A DNA stretch of 57,555 nucleotides from Mesonia sp. (GTDB lineage Bacteria; Bacteroidota; Bacteroidia; Flavobacteriales; Flavobacteriaceae). Both the position numbers and the translations under genes were made by a program. The stretch is taken from NCBI GenBank assembly GCA_012964435.1, contig DTTX01000011.1:1-57555 (forward strand), in the 5' to 3' direction. Positions 49,888 through 57,555 of the stretch are shown piece by piece; position 1 is the stretch's first letter, and every line of letters starts with the position of its first letter. A model generated the notes under the pieces. The model searched no databases. It saw only the letters and a list, made by a program, of their open reading frames with translations, and had not been told where the DNA came from.

Positions 49888-51537
49888 CTATTTTTTCAAA
49901 ACTTCTTCTAAATCTGTCGTAATGTAGAACTTCTTTAGGTTTACTTTTAGATGTTTAGTTGAAATTTTTTGATCTAACTCTTGCCATTTATTAGTTGGGT
50001 TAATTCTTATTTCTTCATTATCATTAGAAAGTTCTACCGGAATTTCAAAATTCTCGACATCGGTTTTCCAGCGGTAAGAAATAACATTCTTTTCCTTTTT
50101 AAACTGGAGTTGAGGTAGTTTTGTATAACGCAAGTATTGATCGAAAAACGGAGTTAATTCTAGACCGGTTTCAGCTTCAAAAAAAGCAACTACACTTTCG
50201 GTATCTGTGGTGGTATGTTTAAATTCTGAAGTGAAATCATTCAATATTTTCCACCATTTATCATCATCATTAATTACAAAACGTAACGTATTGATCATAT
50301 TGGCGCCTTTAAAATACATGTCGCCCGAGCCTTCAGCATTTACACCATAATCACCAATAATTGGTTTGTTGTTTCTTACCATCGTACGTTTTACTCCGTT
50401 AAGGTAAGTGAGGGCCTTTTCGAGTCCCCAACGGCATTCAATATAAATCGCTTCAGTATAAGAAGTGAACGATTCGTGAATCCACATATCGGCAATATCT
50501 TTTGCAGTAATGCTGTTGCCAAACCATTCGTGCCCCGATTCGTGAATAATAATATAATCCCAATTTAAACCTACACCGGTCGCAGAAAGATCTCTACCCA
50601 TATAACCAAAACCAAAACCATTACCGTAAGCAACGGCACTTTGATGCTCCATCCCAAGAAAGGGAGTTTCTACTAATTTGTAAGAATCTTCAGGAAAAGG
50701 GTAGGGACCAATTTTTTCGTAAAAACAGTCCATCATCGGTTGCACTTCTTGAAACGATTTTTTGGCTTTTTCTAAATTGTAAGAAAGTACGTAATATTCT
50801 AGATCTAAGTCCTGAAATTGATCTGAAAAATTAACGTAATCTCCAATATTTAAAATGATGTTGTAGTTATTGATCGGGTTCACGACTTTCCAGTTCCATT
50901 GCGTGAAGTTTTTATCTAAGTCTTCTTTGCCCATCAATCTACCGTTAGAAACGGCGACTAAATCTTTTGGGGCTGCGATATGAATTTCAACCTCTTCAGG
51001 TTCATCACTTAAATGGTCTTTGTTAGGATACCACAAACTTGCTCCGGTACCTTGTACGGCAACACTTACCCAATCTTTACCGTTTTGATCTTTGGTGAAA
51101 ATAAAACCACCATCCCAAGGCGGAGTTTTTGCAATTATGGGATTACCGGAGTAATAAACTTCAATCGTTCGTTTTTTATTCTTCTTGATCGCTTTTTCAA
51201 ATTCAACAAAAACAGCATTAAATTCTCTGTTGAATTTTAATTTTTTTCCACGGAAAAGAATAGAATCGATCTTCATATTTTCAAAAAGATCGATCTGTAG
51301 TTTTGGGAGCTTTGCTGAAGTTTTAAAACTGATTTTATTAACTCCGGAAATGTATTTCTTTTCAGGATCTACTTTTACAAATAGATCATATTTCTTTACA
51401 TTATAGTCTGTTCTTTCTGGGCGTAACGAGCCACGAAGAGAATCTTTACGCGTATAATTTTTCTCTTTTCCTGAAAGTAATTGTGCGTTAGAGAACTGAA
51501 AAAAACTAAATAAAATAAAGAAAAGTAGGTATCGCAT
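49888..51537 (-). CDS. M1 family metallopeptidase
   Basis: A 549-residue exported aminopeptidase-type enzyme. The signal peptide is MRYLLFFILFSFFQFSNAQ. The N-terminal beta domain reaches about residue 240, with the M1 exopeptidase-like block GMEHQSAVAYGNGF. The zinc motif HESGH-18-E uses His332, His336 and Glu355, with Glu333 as the catalytic base. A Tyr-containing segment and a short helical end follow. The C-terminal half is shorter than in the 850-residue M1 enzymes. It would act on peptides in the periplasm or at the surface. It is transcribed alone. Confidence 0.92.
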   Translation of the reverse strand: MRYLLFFILFSFFQFSNAQLLSGKEKNYTRKDSLRGSLRPERTDYNVKKYDLFVKVDPEKKYISGVNKISFKTSAKLPKLQIDLFENMKIDSILFRGKKLKFNREFNAVFVEFEKAIKKNKKRTIEVYYSGNPIIAKTPPWDGGFIFTKDQNGKDWVSVAVQGTGASLWYPNKDHLSDEPEEVEIHIAAPKDLVAVSNGRLMGKEDLDKNFTQWNWKVVNPINNYNIILNIGDYVNFSDQFQDLDLEYYVLSYNLEKAKKSFQEVQPMMDCFYEKIGPYPFPEDSYKLVETPFLGMEHQSAVAYGNGFGFGYMGRDLSATGVGLNWDYIIIHESGHEWFGNSITAKDIADMWIHESFTSYTEAIYIECRWGLEKALTYLNGVKRTMVRNNKPIIGDYGVNAEGSGDMYFKGANMINTLRFVINDDDKWWKILNDFTSEFKHTTTDTESVVAFFEAETGLELTPFFDQYLRYTKLPQLQFKKEKNVISYRWKTDVENFEIPVELSNDNEEIRINPTNKWQELDQKISTKHLKVNLKKFYITTDLEEVLKK

Positions 51538-51581
51538 CGATCTAATTTTGAGGATAGCAAGATACCAATTTAAACTGAATT

Positions 51582-51905
51582 TTATTCTAAGTTTTCGGTA
51601 TGGAAGTCGTTGGGCTCTATAATCTCATCACTTTGCCAAGCATTTTTGAATATCCAGTATAACCCAAAACAAGCCAATAATCCAAATGGAATACAAAGAA
51701 AACCAAACGCTATCTCATTAAATGAGTCTATGGCTCCCGGCATAAAAATTTCAAAAAGGATACCTAATACAATTCCGCCGGTTACTAAACCAAAATAATA
51801 GCTAAGTACGCCAAGAATTGCGTAAAGCCACTTTTTCTTGTGTTTCTCTTCAGCAAGGGTGTAGAACTTTTTTCCGACAAAGTAGATAAATACAATTCCG
51901 ATCAT
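51582..51905 (-). CDS. Small membrane protein, unknown
   Basis: A 107-residue protein with three hydrophobic segments (MIGIVFIYFVGKKFY, WLYAILGVLSYYFGLVTGGIVLGILFEIF, FGFLCIPFGLLACFGLYWIF). I recognise no family with confidence. It lies 45 bp upstream of the M1 peptidase gene on the same strand and may be co-transcribed. Confidence 0.65.
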   Translation of the reverse strand: MIGIVFIYFVGKKFYTLAEEKHKKKWLYAILGVLSYYFGLVTGGIVLGILFEIFMPGAIDSFNEIAFGFLCIPFGLLACFGLYWIFKNAWQSDEIIEPNDFHTENLE

Positions 51906-51938
51906 AAGTTAAGTGTTGGTTATGAGCTTACTAAGGTA

Positions 51939-52580
51939 CTAATTTTTTTGAATTGTTTTATTAACGTTGTTGTATAGGTTAAGTTTGTGCGTTTTTAGTT
52001 CTGCAGGTAATTTATCTAAAATGCTATCTAATTTTCTAATTTTTTGCTGATTCTCTTGATTTTTATAGTAATAAACTTCTGCAGGTGCAAATGCGAATGG
52101 AGAGTTGCTATTTTCTTCAATTTCTTCTAATAAAAATTTATCGATCTTTTCATTATTAGCTTCTGGATCTTTATAAAGTTCTTCTAATTGTTTAGAATAA
52201 TCTTTAATATGTTTATTTAGAGGTGAATTAGAGACTTTTTCAATTTTAGCAAAACGATCTATAGAAATATCTATTATTGGGTGTTCACCATCTAGCCAAA
52301 CTTGAACTGGAGTGATGTGTTTTTCGCTAAAAAATTCAATTTTATAAATATCATTTAAAGGTTTTGACATATTAAATTTTAAGGTATCGTATTTAGTAGA
52401 GTCAAACACCTTTTTCTCATTATTAACGCTAAATACGGCAATACTATCTATTTTATGTTTAGGTGAATCTAATACAATATTTATATCTCCTAGTGGTCTA
52501 GGATCATTAATATTTTTTGTTTCTTTTTGGCAGCTTTGTAGAGTGACAACAATTATTAAAAGAATGAATAAGTTTTTCAT
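51939..52580 (-). CDS. Putative lipoprotein, DUF4369-like
   Basis: I choose ATG 52580 because it opens a good lipoprotein signal (MKNLFILLIIVVTLQSC, lipidated Cys17); the longer in-frame start adds 25 residues before it. The mature part (214 residues in all) resembles the DUF4369 N-terminal domain seen in Bacteroidota thioredoxin-like lipoproteins (...PLNDIYKIEFFSEKHITPVQVWLDGEHPIIDISIDRFAKIEKV...), but the thioredoxin domain is absent. Function unknown. Confidence 0.65.
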   Translation of the reverse strand: MKNLFILLIIVVTLQSCQKETKNINDPRPLGDINIVLDSPKHKIDSIAVFSVNNEKKVFDSTKYDTLKFNMSKPLNDIYKIEFFSEKHITPVQVWLDGEHPIIDISIDRFAKIEKVSNSPLNKHIKDYSKQLEELYKDPEANNEKIDKFLLEEIEENSNSPFAFAPAEVYYYKNQENQQKIRKLDSILDKLPAELKTHKLNLYNNVNKTIQKN

Positions 52581-52742
52581 GATTTGCATATTTTTTCCAA
52601 ATATATTGAAATACAACAAAAATTCTAAATTCATTTTTTTTTTGAAATTAATCATATTAAAATTCTATTTTAAATAAATCAGTGCTTTTAGTTAATCGAT
52701 TTACTAATAAATTTGGTTATTTCTAAGATTTAGGGTTTAAAA

Positions 52743-52774
52743 TTTGGTGATAAGCTTGTTGTGTTATAATTTTG
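52743..52774 (+). promoter_or_regulatory. Promoter of the small secreted protein gene
   Basis: TTTG at 52743-52746, a 20-bp spacer and TAATTTTG at 52767-52774 fit the Bacteroidota consensus. The box ends 8 bp before ATG 52783, and this supports that start over the in-frame codon at 52744. Confidence 0.65.
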
Positions 52775-52782
52775 CCGAGCAA

Positions 52783-53211
52783 ATGAAAAGAGTTTTATAT
52801 ACATATTTTACTTTTTTTCTTATCCTATTTTCTGGGATAAGTGCTTTCGCATCTATTTCTAAAGACGTTGAAGGCCAGAACTCTTTTACTATTTACGATT
52901 TAATTGAAGCAGAACAACAAGATCTGCAATCTCAATTAAATGCTCAAGGTTTTCAATATGTGAAAACACCACTTTCTAACGATATCGGTTTTGAAATTAA
53001 AGCCATTGATGATATTGAAGTAGAAGAATACGAGTGGGTTTCTGTTAAAAAGATTATTGAAAGCAATAAGACATTTACCGTATTGTTTTATACTTTATTT
53101 TCAGATTTTTCTTTCAAAGAAGATAAAGTAAGTATTCATTATTTTAAAGACTCTTTTAGTCAACTCTCCGTACATCCGTTGTACGTTACTTTCTGCGTTT
53201 ATAGAATTTGA
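52783..53211 (+). CDS. Small secreted protein, unknown
   Basis: From ATG 52783 the protein has 142 residues with a signal peptide (MKRVLYTYFTFFLILFSGISAFA) and a mixed-charge mature domain, ISKDVEGQNSFTIYDLIEAEQQDLQSQLNAQGF... I recognise no family. The promoter covers the upstream alternative start at 52744, which would also spoil the signal peptide. It precedes the RND pump genes by 150 bp but probably forms its own unit. Confidence 0.65.
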   Translation: MKRVLYTYFTFFLILFSGISAFASISKDVEGQNSFTIYDLIEAEQQDLQSQLNAQGFQYVKTPLSNDIGFEIKAIDDIEVEEYEWVSVKKIIESNKTFTVLFYTLFSDFSFKEDKVSIHYFKDSFSQLSVHPLYVTFCVYRI

Positions 53212-53364
53212 TTTTTTTATTGGAGCACTTTCTAAAGCCATTTAGGTCAAGTGTTATTTTAAAGTTTCAATAGCTGTTTGGTTTAAAAAATAGCTATACG
53301 TCTGTGTGTTTTAAAAACATTCTACAGATACATTTTTAAAATTCATTCAATAAAAAATTAAGTT

Positions 53365-54450
53365 ATGATGAGGAGAATTCTCATAGTAATGAGCTTGTTA
53401 GCAACTGTTATTATTACAAGCTGTGAATCACATAAAGAACATCACGAAGAAAAATCTAAACTTCTAGTTACAAGTCCAATTAGAAAAGATACCATCACTA
53501 CTAAAGAGTACGTGAGTCAAATACATTCAATAAGACACATAGAGCTTAGAGCTCAAGAAAAAGGATATCTGCAAAAAATATATGTAGATGAAGGGCAAGC
53601 CGTAAAGAAAGGTGATTTACTTTTTAAAATTATGCCAAATCTTTACGAGGCAGAAATGCAAAAAGCAAAAGCTGAAGCAGAATTTGCACAAATCGAATAC
53701 CAGAATACTACAAGGTTAGCCGATAGTAATGTGGTGGCTCAAAATGAATTGGCAATGGCAAGAGCCGAATATGATAAAGCAAAAGCAGAATTGCAATTAG
53801 CACAAGTTCATTTACAATTTACAGAAATTAGAGCTCCTTTTGATGGTATAATCGACCGTTTTCACGTAAGAGAAGGAAGTTTAGTAGAAGAAGGAGAACT
53901 ACTTTCAAATTTATCAGATAACAGTAAAATGTGGGTATATTATAATGTTCCTGAAGCTGAGTATCTTGATTTTAAAATGAATCATAAAGATAGTACAAAA
54001 GCCAAGGTGAATTTACTTATGGCCAACAACCAAAAATTTTCTGAAGAAGGTGTGGTAGAAACTATTGAAGCCGATTTTAATAATGAAACCGGTAACATTC
54101 CTTTTAGAGCAACTTTTGCAAATCCCGACGGTTTGTTAAGACACGGAGAAACAGGAAGTATTTTATCTAAAATCCCATTTAACAATGCTTTACTCGTACC
54201 ACAAAAAGCCACTTTTGAAGTATTAGACAAGCACTATGTTTATGTAGTTGCAGAAGACCATACCATACATTCCAGAGAAATAAAGCTGGGAGGTGAAATT
54301 CCGCATATTTATATCGTTACTGAGGGATTATCTGAGAACGATCAAATTCTTTTAGACGGATTAAGAAAAGTAAGAGACGGAGACGAAATTGCTTTCGACT
54401 ACGAAGAACCGGAAGATATGCTTCATCATCTTCAACTTTACGCAGAGTAA
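53365..54450 (+). CDS. RND efflux periplasmic adaptor (membrane fusion protein)
   Basis: A 361-residue lipoprotein adaptor (signal ...LLATVIITSC, Cys20). Order: first beta-barrel strand, lipoyl half (LRAQEKGYLQKIYVDEGQAVKKGDLLFKI), helical hairpin (about 95-155, EMQKAKAEAEFAQIEYQNTTRLADSNVVAQNELAMARAEYDKAKAELQLAQ), second lipoyl half (IRAPFDGIIDRFHVREGSLVEEGELL), beta-barrel and membrane-proximal domain. It links the inner-membrane pump to an outer-membrane channel. The pump gene follows after 23 bp, so they form an operon. Confidence 0.95.
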   Translation: MMRRILIVMSLLATVIITSCESHKEHHEEKSKLLVTSPIRKDTITTKEYVSQIHSIRHIELRAQEKGYLQKIYVDEGQAVKKGDLLFKIMPNLYEAEMQKAKAEAEFAQIEYQNTTRLADSNVVAQNELAMARAEYDKAKAELQLAQVHLQFTEIRAPFDGIIDRFHVREGSLVEEGELLSNLSDNSKMWVYYNVPEAEYLDFKMNHKDSTKAKVNLLMANNQKFSEEGVVETIEADFNNETGNIPFRATFANPDGLLRHGETGSILSKIPFNNALLVPQKATFEVLDKHYVYVVAEDHTIHSREIKLGGEIPHIYIVTEGLSENDQILLDGLRKVRDGDEIAFDYEEPEDMLHHLQLYAE

Positions 54451-54473
54451 ATCTAATAGCAAAATAAAACATT

Positions 54474-57400
54474 ATGTTTAGCAAGTTTATACATAGACCT
54501 GTATTTGCTATAGTAATCTCTATTATTATAGTTTTTATGGGATCTCTCGCCATAAAAAAATTACCAATATCTCAGTTTCCACAAATTGCACCAACAACTG
54601 TAAACATTTTTATAGCATATCCGGGAGCAAGTGCAGATGTATTGGTAAAATCGACCTTAATTACCTTAGAAAACTCTATTAATGGGGTTCAAGGAATGCG
54701 CTATATGGCTACCGATGCAACTAGTGCCGGTGAAGCCACATTAAGAATTATTTTTGAACCGGGAACAGACCCTAACGAAGCTGTTGTACGAGTAAAAACC
54801 AGGGTAGATCAAGTAATGCCATTACTTCCTGAACTTGTGCAAAGGGAAGGTGTTACTATAACTCCTATACAGCCTAGTATGTTAATGTACGTAAATCTAT
54901 ACTCTAAAAATGAGAGTATGGATGAGAAGTTCTTATACAACTATGCGAACGTAAAAATGATTCCTGAAATTAATCGTATAAAAGGGATAGCTCGTTCAAA
55001 AATTTTAGGAAGTAGAAGATACGCAATGCGTGTTTGGTTAGATCCCGACAGAATGCGTGCTTACGATGTTTCTACAGAAGAAGTGATGGAGGCTATGCAA
55101 GAGCAAAGTATTGTAGGACGCCCCGGTCGTTTAGGTAGAAGCTCGGGTATAGAAGCACAATCTTTAGAATATGTACTTACTTATAAAGGTAGGTACAATG
55201 ATCCTAAACAATATGAAAATATTGTAATTCGAGCCAATGCAGAAGGAGAAAGCTTACATTTAAAAGATATCGGTAGGGTAGAGTTAGGTAGTGAATTTTT
55301 TGATATTTACTCTAATTTAGATGGCCATCCTTCCGCAGCGATCGTATTAAAGCAAAGTTACGGGAGTAATGCAAGCGATGTAATTGAAGAAGTAAAAGCT
55401 AAACTTGAAGATATGCGGGCAGATTTCCCACCCGGTATGGACTTTAAGTTGAGTTATGATGTATCTAAATTCTTAGATGCTTCTATAGAGCAAGTGGTTC
55501 ACACGCTTCGGGATGCATTCTTCTTAGTGGCTATTGTGGTCTTTATTTTCTTAGGCGATTGGCGATCCACATTAATTCCAATTTTAGCGGTTCCCGTATC
55601 GTTAGTAGGAGCGTTTTTTGTAATTCAGTTTTTTGGTATTTCAATTAACCTAGTAACATTATTTGCCCTCGTATTAGCTATTGGTATTGTGGTTGATGAT
55701 GCAATTGTCGTCGTTGAAGCTGTACACGCCAAGTTTGAAGAATTTCCGCATATTTCGCCTTATCAGGCGGTAAAAAAAGTTTTAGGTGAAATTAGTGGAG
55801 CGATTATCGCCATTACCATGGTTATGGTTTCGGTATTCTTACCTATTTCATTTATGTCGGGTCCTGTGGGTACTTTTTATCGACAATTCTCGATTACCAT
55901 GGCAAGTTCAATCGTTATTTCTGCATTAGTAGCATTAACATTGACTCCGGTATTATGTGCAATGCTGCTAAAAAATAATCACGGTAAAGAGAAAAAGAAA
56001 AATTTCTTAACCAAAGGCTTAGACAAATTTAATAGCGGTTTCGATAAACTTACAGGTAAGTATGTAAGTGTTCTTAAAAAAATGGTAAGCAGAAGATGGC
56101 TTACTTTCGGGATCTTAATTGCATTCTGTGCCGGTATTTATTTAGAAAGTCAAGTACTACCTTCTGGTTTTGTACCAAGTGAAGATCAAGGTACTATTTA
56201 TGCGATTATCCAAACTCCGCCGGGAGCTACATTAGAACGTACCAACGAAGTTTCTAAAAAGTTGCAAGCAATTTGTGAAGAAGTTGAAGGAATAGAGTCT
56301 GTATCTTCTTTAGCGGGTTACGAAATTATGACCGAAGGTCGTGGTTCTAATGCCGGTACTTGCTTAATTAACTTAGAAAACTGGTCAGATCGAGAGCATA
56401 CCGTTACCGAGATCATGGAAGAGCTCGAAGAGAAATCTCAAGATCTAGGTGCAGTAATTGAATTTTTTGAACCACCGGCGATTCCAGGTTTTGGTTCTTC
56501 GGGTGGTTTTTCTATGCGATTGTTAGATCAAAATACAGATACCGATTATCAAGAATTCGATAAGATTAACCAAGAGTTTATGGAGAATCTTAAAAAGCGA
56601 AAAGAATTAAAAGGTCTGTTTACTTTCTTTGCGGCTAATTATCCGCAATATGAGTTAGAAATTAACAACGAACTCGCCATGCAAAAGGGAGTTTCTATAG
56701 GTAAGGCTATGGAAAATCTAAACATCTTAATTGGTAGTACTTACGAGCAAGGTTTTATTAAATTCAACAGATTCTTCAAGGTCTATGTACAATCAGACCC
56801 TAAGTTTAGAAGACTACCTTCTGATGTTTTAAATATGTATGTGAAAAATGATCACGGAGAAATGGTACCTTATTCTGCGTTTATGACGCTTAAGAAAATG
56901 CAGGGTCCAAACGAGGTGACGCGTTTTAATATGTATAATTCTGCAGCAATTAGAGGTTTACCGGCCGATGGTTATACTACTGCAGATGCAATTAACGCAA
57001 TTAAAGAAGTGGCTAAAGAAACGCTACCTAAAAACTACGATATTGCTTGGGAAGGTCTATCTTATGATGAGGCTAGAAGAGGTAACGAGTCAATTTACAT
57101 ATTCTTGATCGTATTAGTGTTTGTATATTTTGTATTGGCAGCTCAATATGAAAGCTTTATTGTACCGTTAACAGTAATATTTTCCTTACCGGTCGGGGTT
57201 TTCGGTTCTTTTATGTTACTAAAATTTATGGGACTTCAAAACGATATCTATGCACAGATTGGTTTAATCATGTTAGTAGGGTTGTTAGGTAAAAATGCTG
57301 TGTTAATCGTAGAGTTTGCAGTACTTAAACATCATCAAGGTGCTACAATTTTAGAAGCAGCTATAGAGGGTGCTAAAGTTAGGTTTAGACCAATTTTAAT

Positions 57401-57555
57401 GACATCTTTTGCATTTATTGCCGGTTTAATTCCGCTTATGGTAGCAACAGGAGCAGGAGCAATTGGTAATAGGACTTTAGGAGCTTCAGCGTTAGGCGGG
57501 ATGCTATTTGGTACTGTTTTCGGGGTAATTATCGTTCCCGGGCTTTACTATATCT
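54474..57555 (+). CDS. RND efflux pump, AcrB/HAE1 type, 3' truncated
   Basis: The ATG at 54474 opens a frame that stays open to the window end, giving 1027 residues of a protein of roughly 1040-1070. The N-terminal helix is FIHRPVFAIVISIIIVFMGSLAIKKLPISQFPQIAPTTVNIFIAYPGASADVL. The proton-relay pair Asp408-Asp409 lies in LAIGIVVDDAIVVVEA, matching Asp407/Asp408 of AcrB. The second half has FVPSEDQGTIYAIIQTPPGATLERT and GLLGKNAVLIVEFA. It expels hydrophobic compounds together with the adaptor; an outer-membrane factor gene presumably follows outside the window. Confidence 0.95.
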   Translation, partial: MFSKFIHRPVFAIVISIIIVFMGSLAIKKLPISQFPQIAPTTVNIFIAYPGASADVLVKSTLITLENSINGVQGMRYMATDATSAGEATLRIIFEPGTDPNEAVVRVKTRVDQVMPLLPELVQREGVTITPIQPSMLMYVNLYSKNESMDEKFLYNYANVKMIPEINRIKGIARSKILGSRRYAMRVWLDPDRMRAYDVSTEEVMEAMQEQSIVGRPGRLGRSSGIEAQSLEYVLTYKGRYNDPKQYENIVIRANAEGESLHLKDIGRVELGSEFFDIYSNLDGHPSAAIVLKQSYGSNASDVIEEVKAKLEDMRADFPPGMDFKLSYDVSKFLDASIEQVVHTLRDAFFLVAIVVFIFLGDWRSTLIPILAVPVSLVGAFFVIQFFGISINLVTLFALVLAIGIVVDDAIVVVEAVHAKFEEFPHISPYQAVKKVLGEISGAIIAITMVMVSVFLPISFMSGPVGTFYRQFSITMASSIVISALVALTLTPVLCAMLLKNNHGKEKKKNFLTKGLDKFNSGFDKLTGKYVSVLKKMVSRRWLTFGILIAFCAGIYLESQVLPSGFVPSEDQGTIYAIIQTPPGATLERTNEVSKKLQAICEEVEGIESVSSLAGYEIMTEGRGSNAGTCLINLENWSDREHTVTEIMEELEEKSQDLGAVIEFFEPPAIPGFGSSGGFSMRLLDQNTDTDYQEFDKINQEFMENLKKRKELKGLFTFFAANYPQYELEINNELAMQKGVSIGKAMENLNILIGSTYEQGFIKFNRFFKVYVQSDPKFRRLPSDVLNMYVKNDHGEMVPYSAFMTLKKMQGPNEVTRFNMYNSAAIRGLPADGYTTADAINAIKEVAKETLPKNYDIAWEGLSYDEARRGNESIYIFLIVLVFVYFVLAAQYESFIVPLTVIFSLPVGVFGSFMLLKFMGLQNDIYAQIGLIMLVGLLGKNAVLIVEFAVLKHHQGATILEAAIEGAKVRFRPILMTSFAFIAGLIPLMVATGAGAIGNRTLGASALGGMLFGTVFGVIIVPGLYYI

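Overview
The window comes from a low-GC chromosome of a member of the Bacteroidota, most likely family Flavobacteriaceae. Supporting signs are type A type IX secretion (T9SS) C-terminal domains, the TAnnTTTG form of the -7 promoter box, a CcoN-CcoO fusion, a menaquinone pathway, and lineage-type families (DUF4494, DUF6134, DUF4870). I saw no tRNA, rRNA, CRISPR array, prophage or insertion sequence. Both edges cut genes: a DUF164-like coiled-coil protein on the left and an RND efflux pump on the right.

Layout. 1-6.9 kb: housekeeping and small genes (MsrA, MnmE, DUF4494, an AraC regulator beside a secreted protein). 6.9-17 kb: a complete cbb3 cytochrome oxidase locus, with a CcoI-type copper ATPase, a degenerate PdxH-like protein, ccoS-ccoNO-ccoQ-ccoP, ccoG, ccoH and a TauE/SafE-like protein. 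Dispersed hairpin repeats and a 7-bp-periodic repeat lie in its gaps. 17-25.5 kb: a LysR/MdaB divergent pair, an acetyl-CoA hydrolase/transferase, BI-1, a gene split by a stop codon, a methyltransferase, a YgiD-like dioxygenase, and a DUF2089-YIP1-hydrolase operon. 25.6-31.2 kb: an orphan membrane protein with truncated haemoglobin, hemN with a universal stress protein, and a two-component system. The kinase has a FixL-like PAS domain and the regulator fuses a receiver to a CRP/FNR module. 31.3-36.5 kb: thioredoxin, a TIGR00266 protein, and a T9SS giant protein with a small PID-CTERM-like protein. 36.5-45.8 kb: pyruvate carboxylase, a second T9SS cargo, a UDG-family protein, OmpA, a glycosyltransferase, an HsdR-N nuclease-like protein and HolA. 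44.9-49.9 kb: menaquinone genes menA, menC and menE with a hydrolase and a CPBP protease. 49.9-57.6 kb: an M1 peptidase, small envelope proteins and an RND pump.

The unifying observation is a shared promoter architecture. Five transcription units (ccoI, ccoS-NOQP, the CoA transferase, the membrane protein-haemoglobin pair, and usp-hemN on the other strand) carry a CRP/FNR-type palindrome close to CCTGACAAATGTCATTTTTT. Its first T lies exactly 35 bp before the first base of a TAnnTTTG box. That places the site near -41, the class II activator position. All these units make sense under low oxygen. The FixL-like kinase and fused FixJ/FixK-like regulator in the same window are the obvious candidate controllers. 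This would be a compact flavobacterial version of the rhizobial FixL-FixJ-FixK to fixNOQP/fixGHIS cascade.
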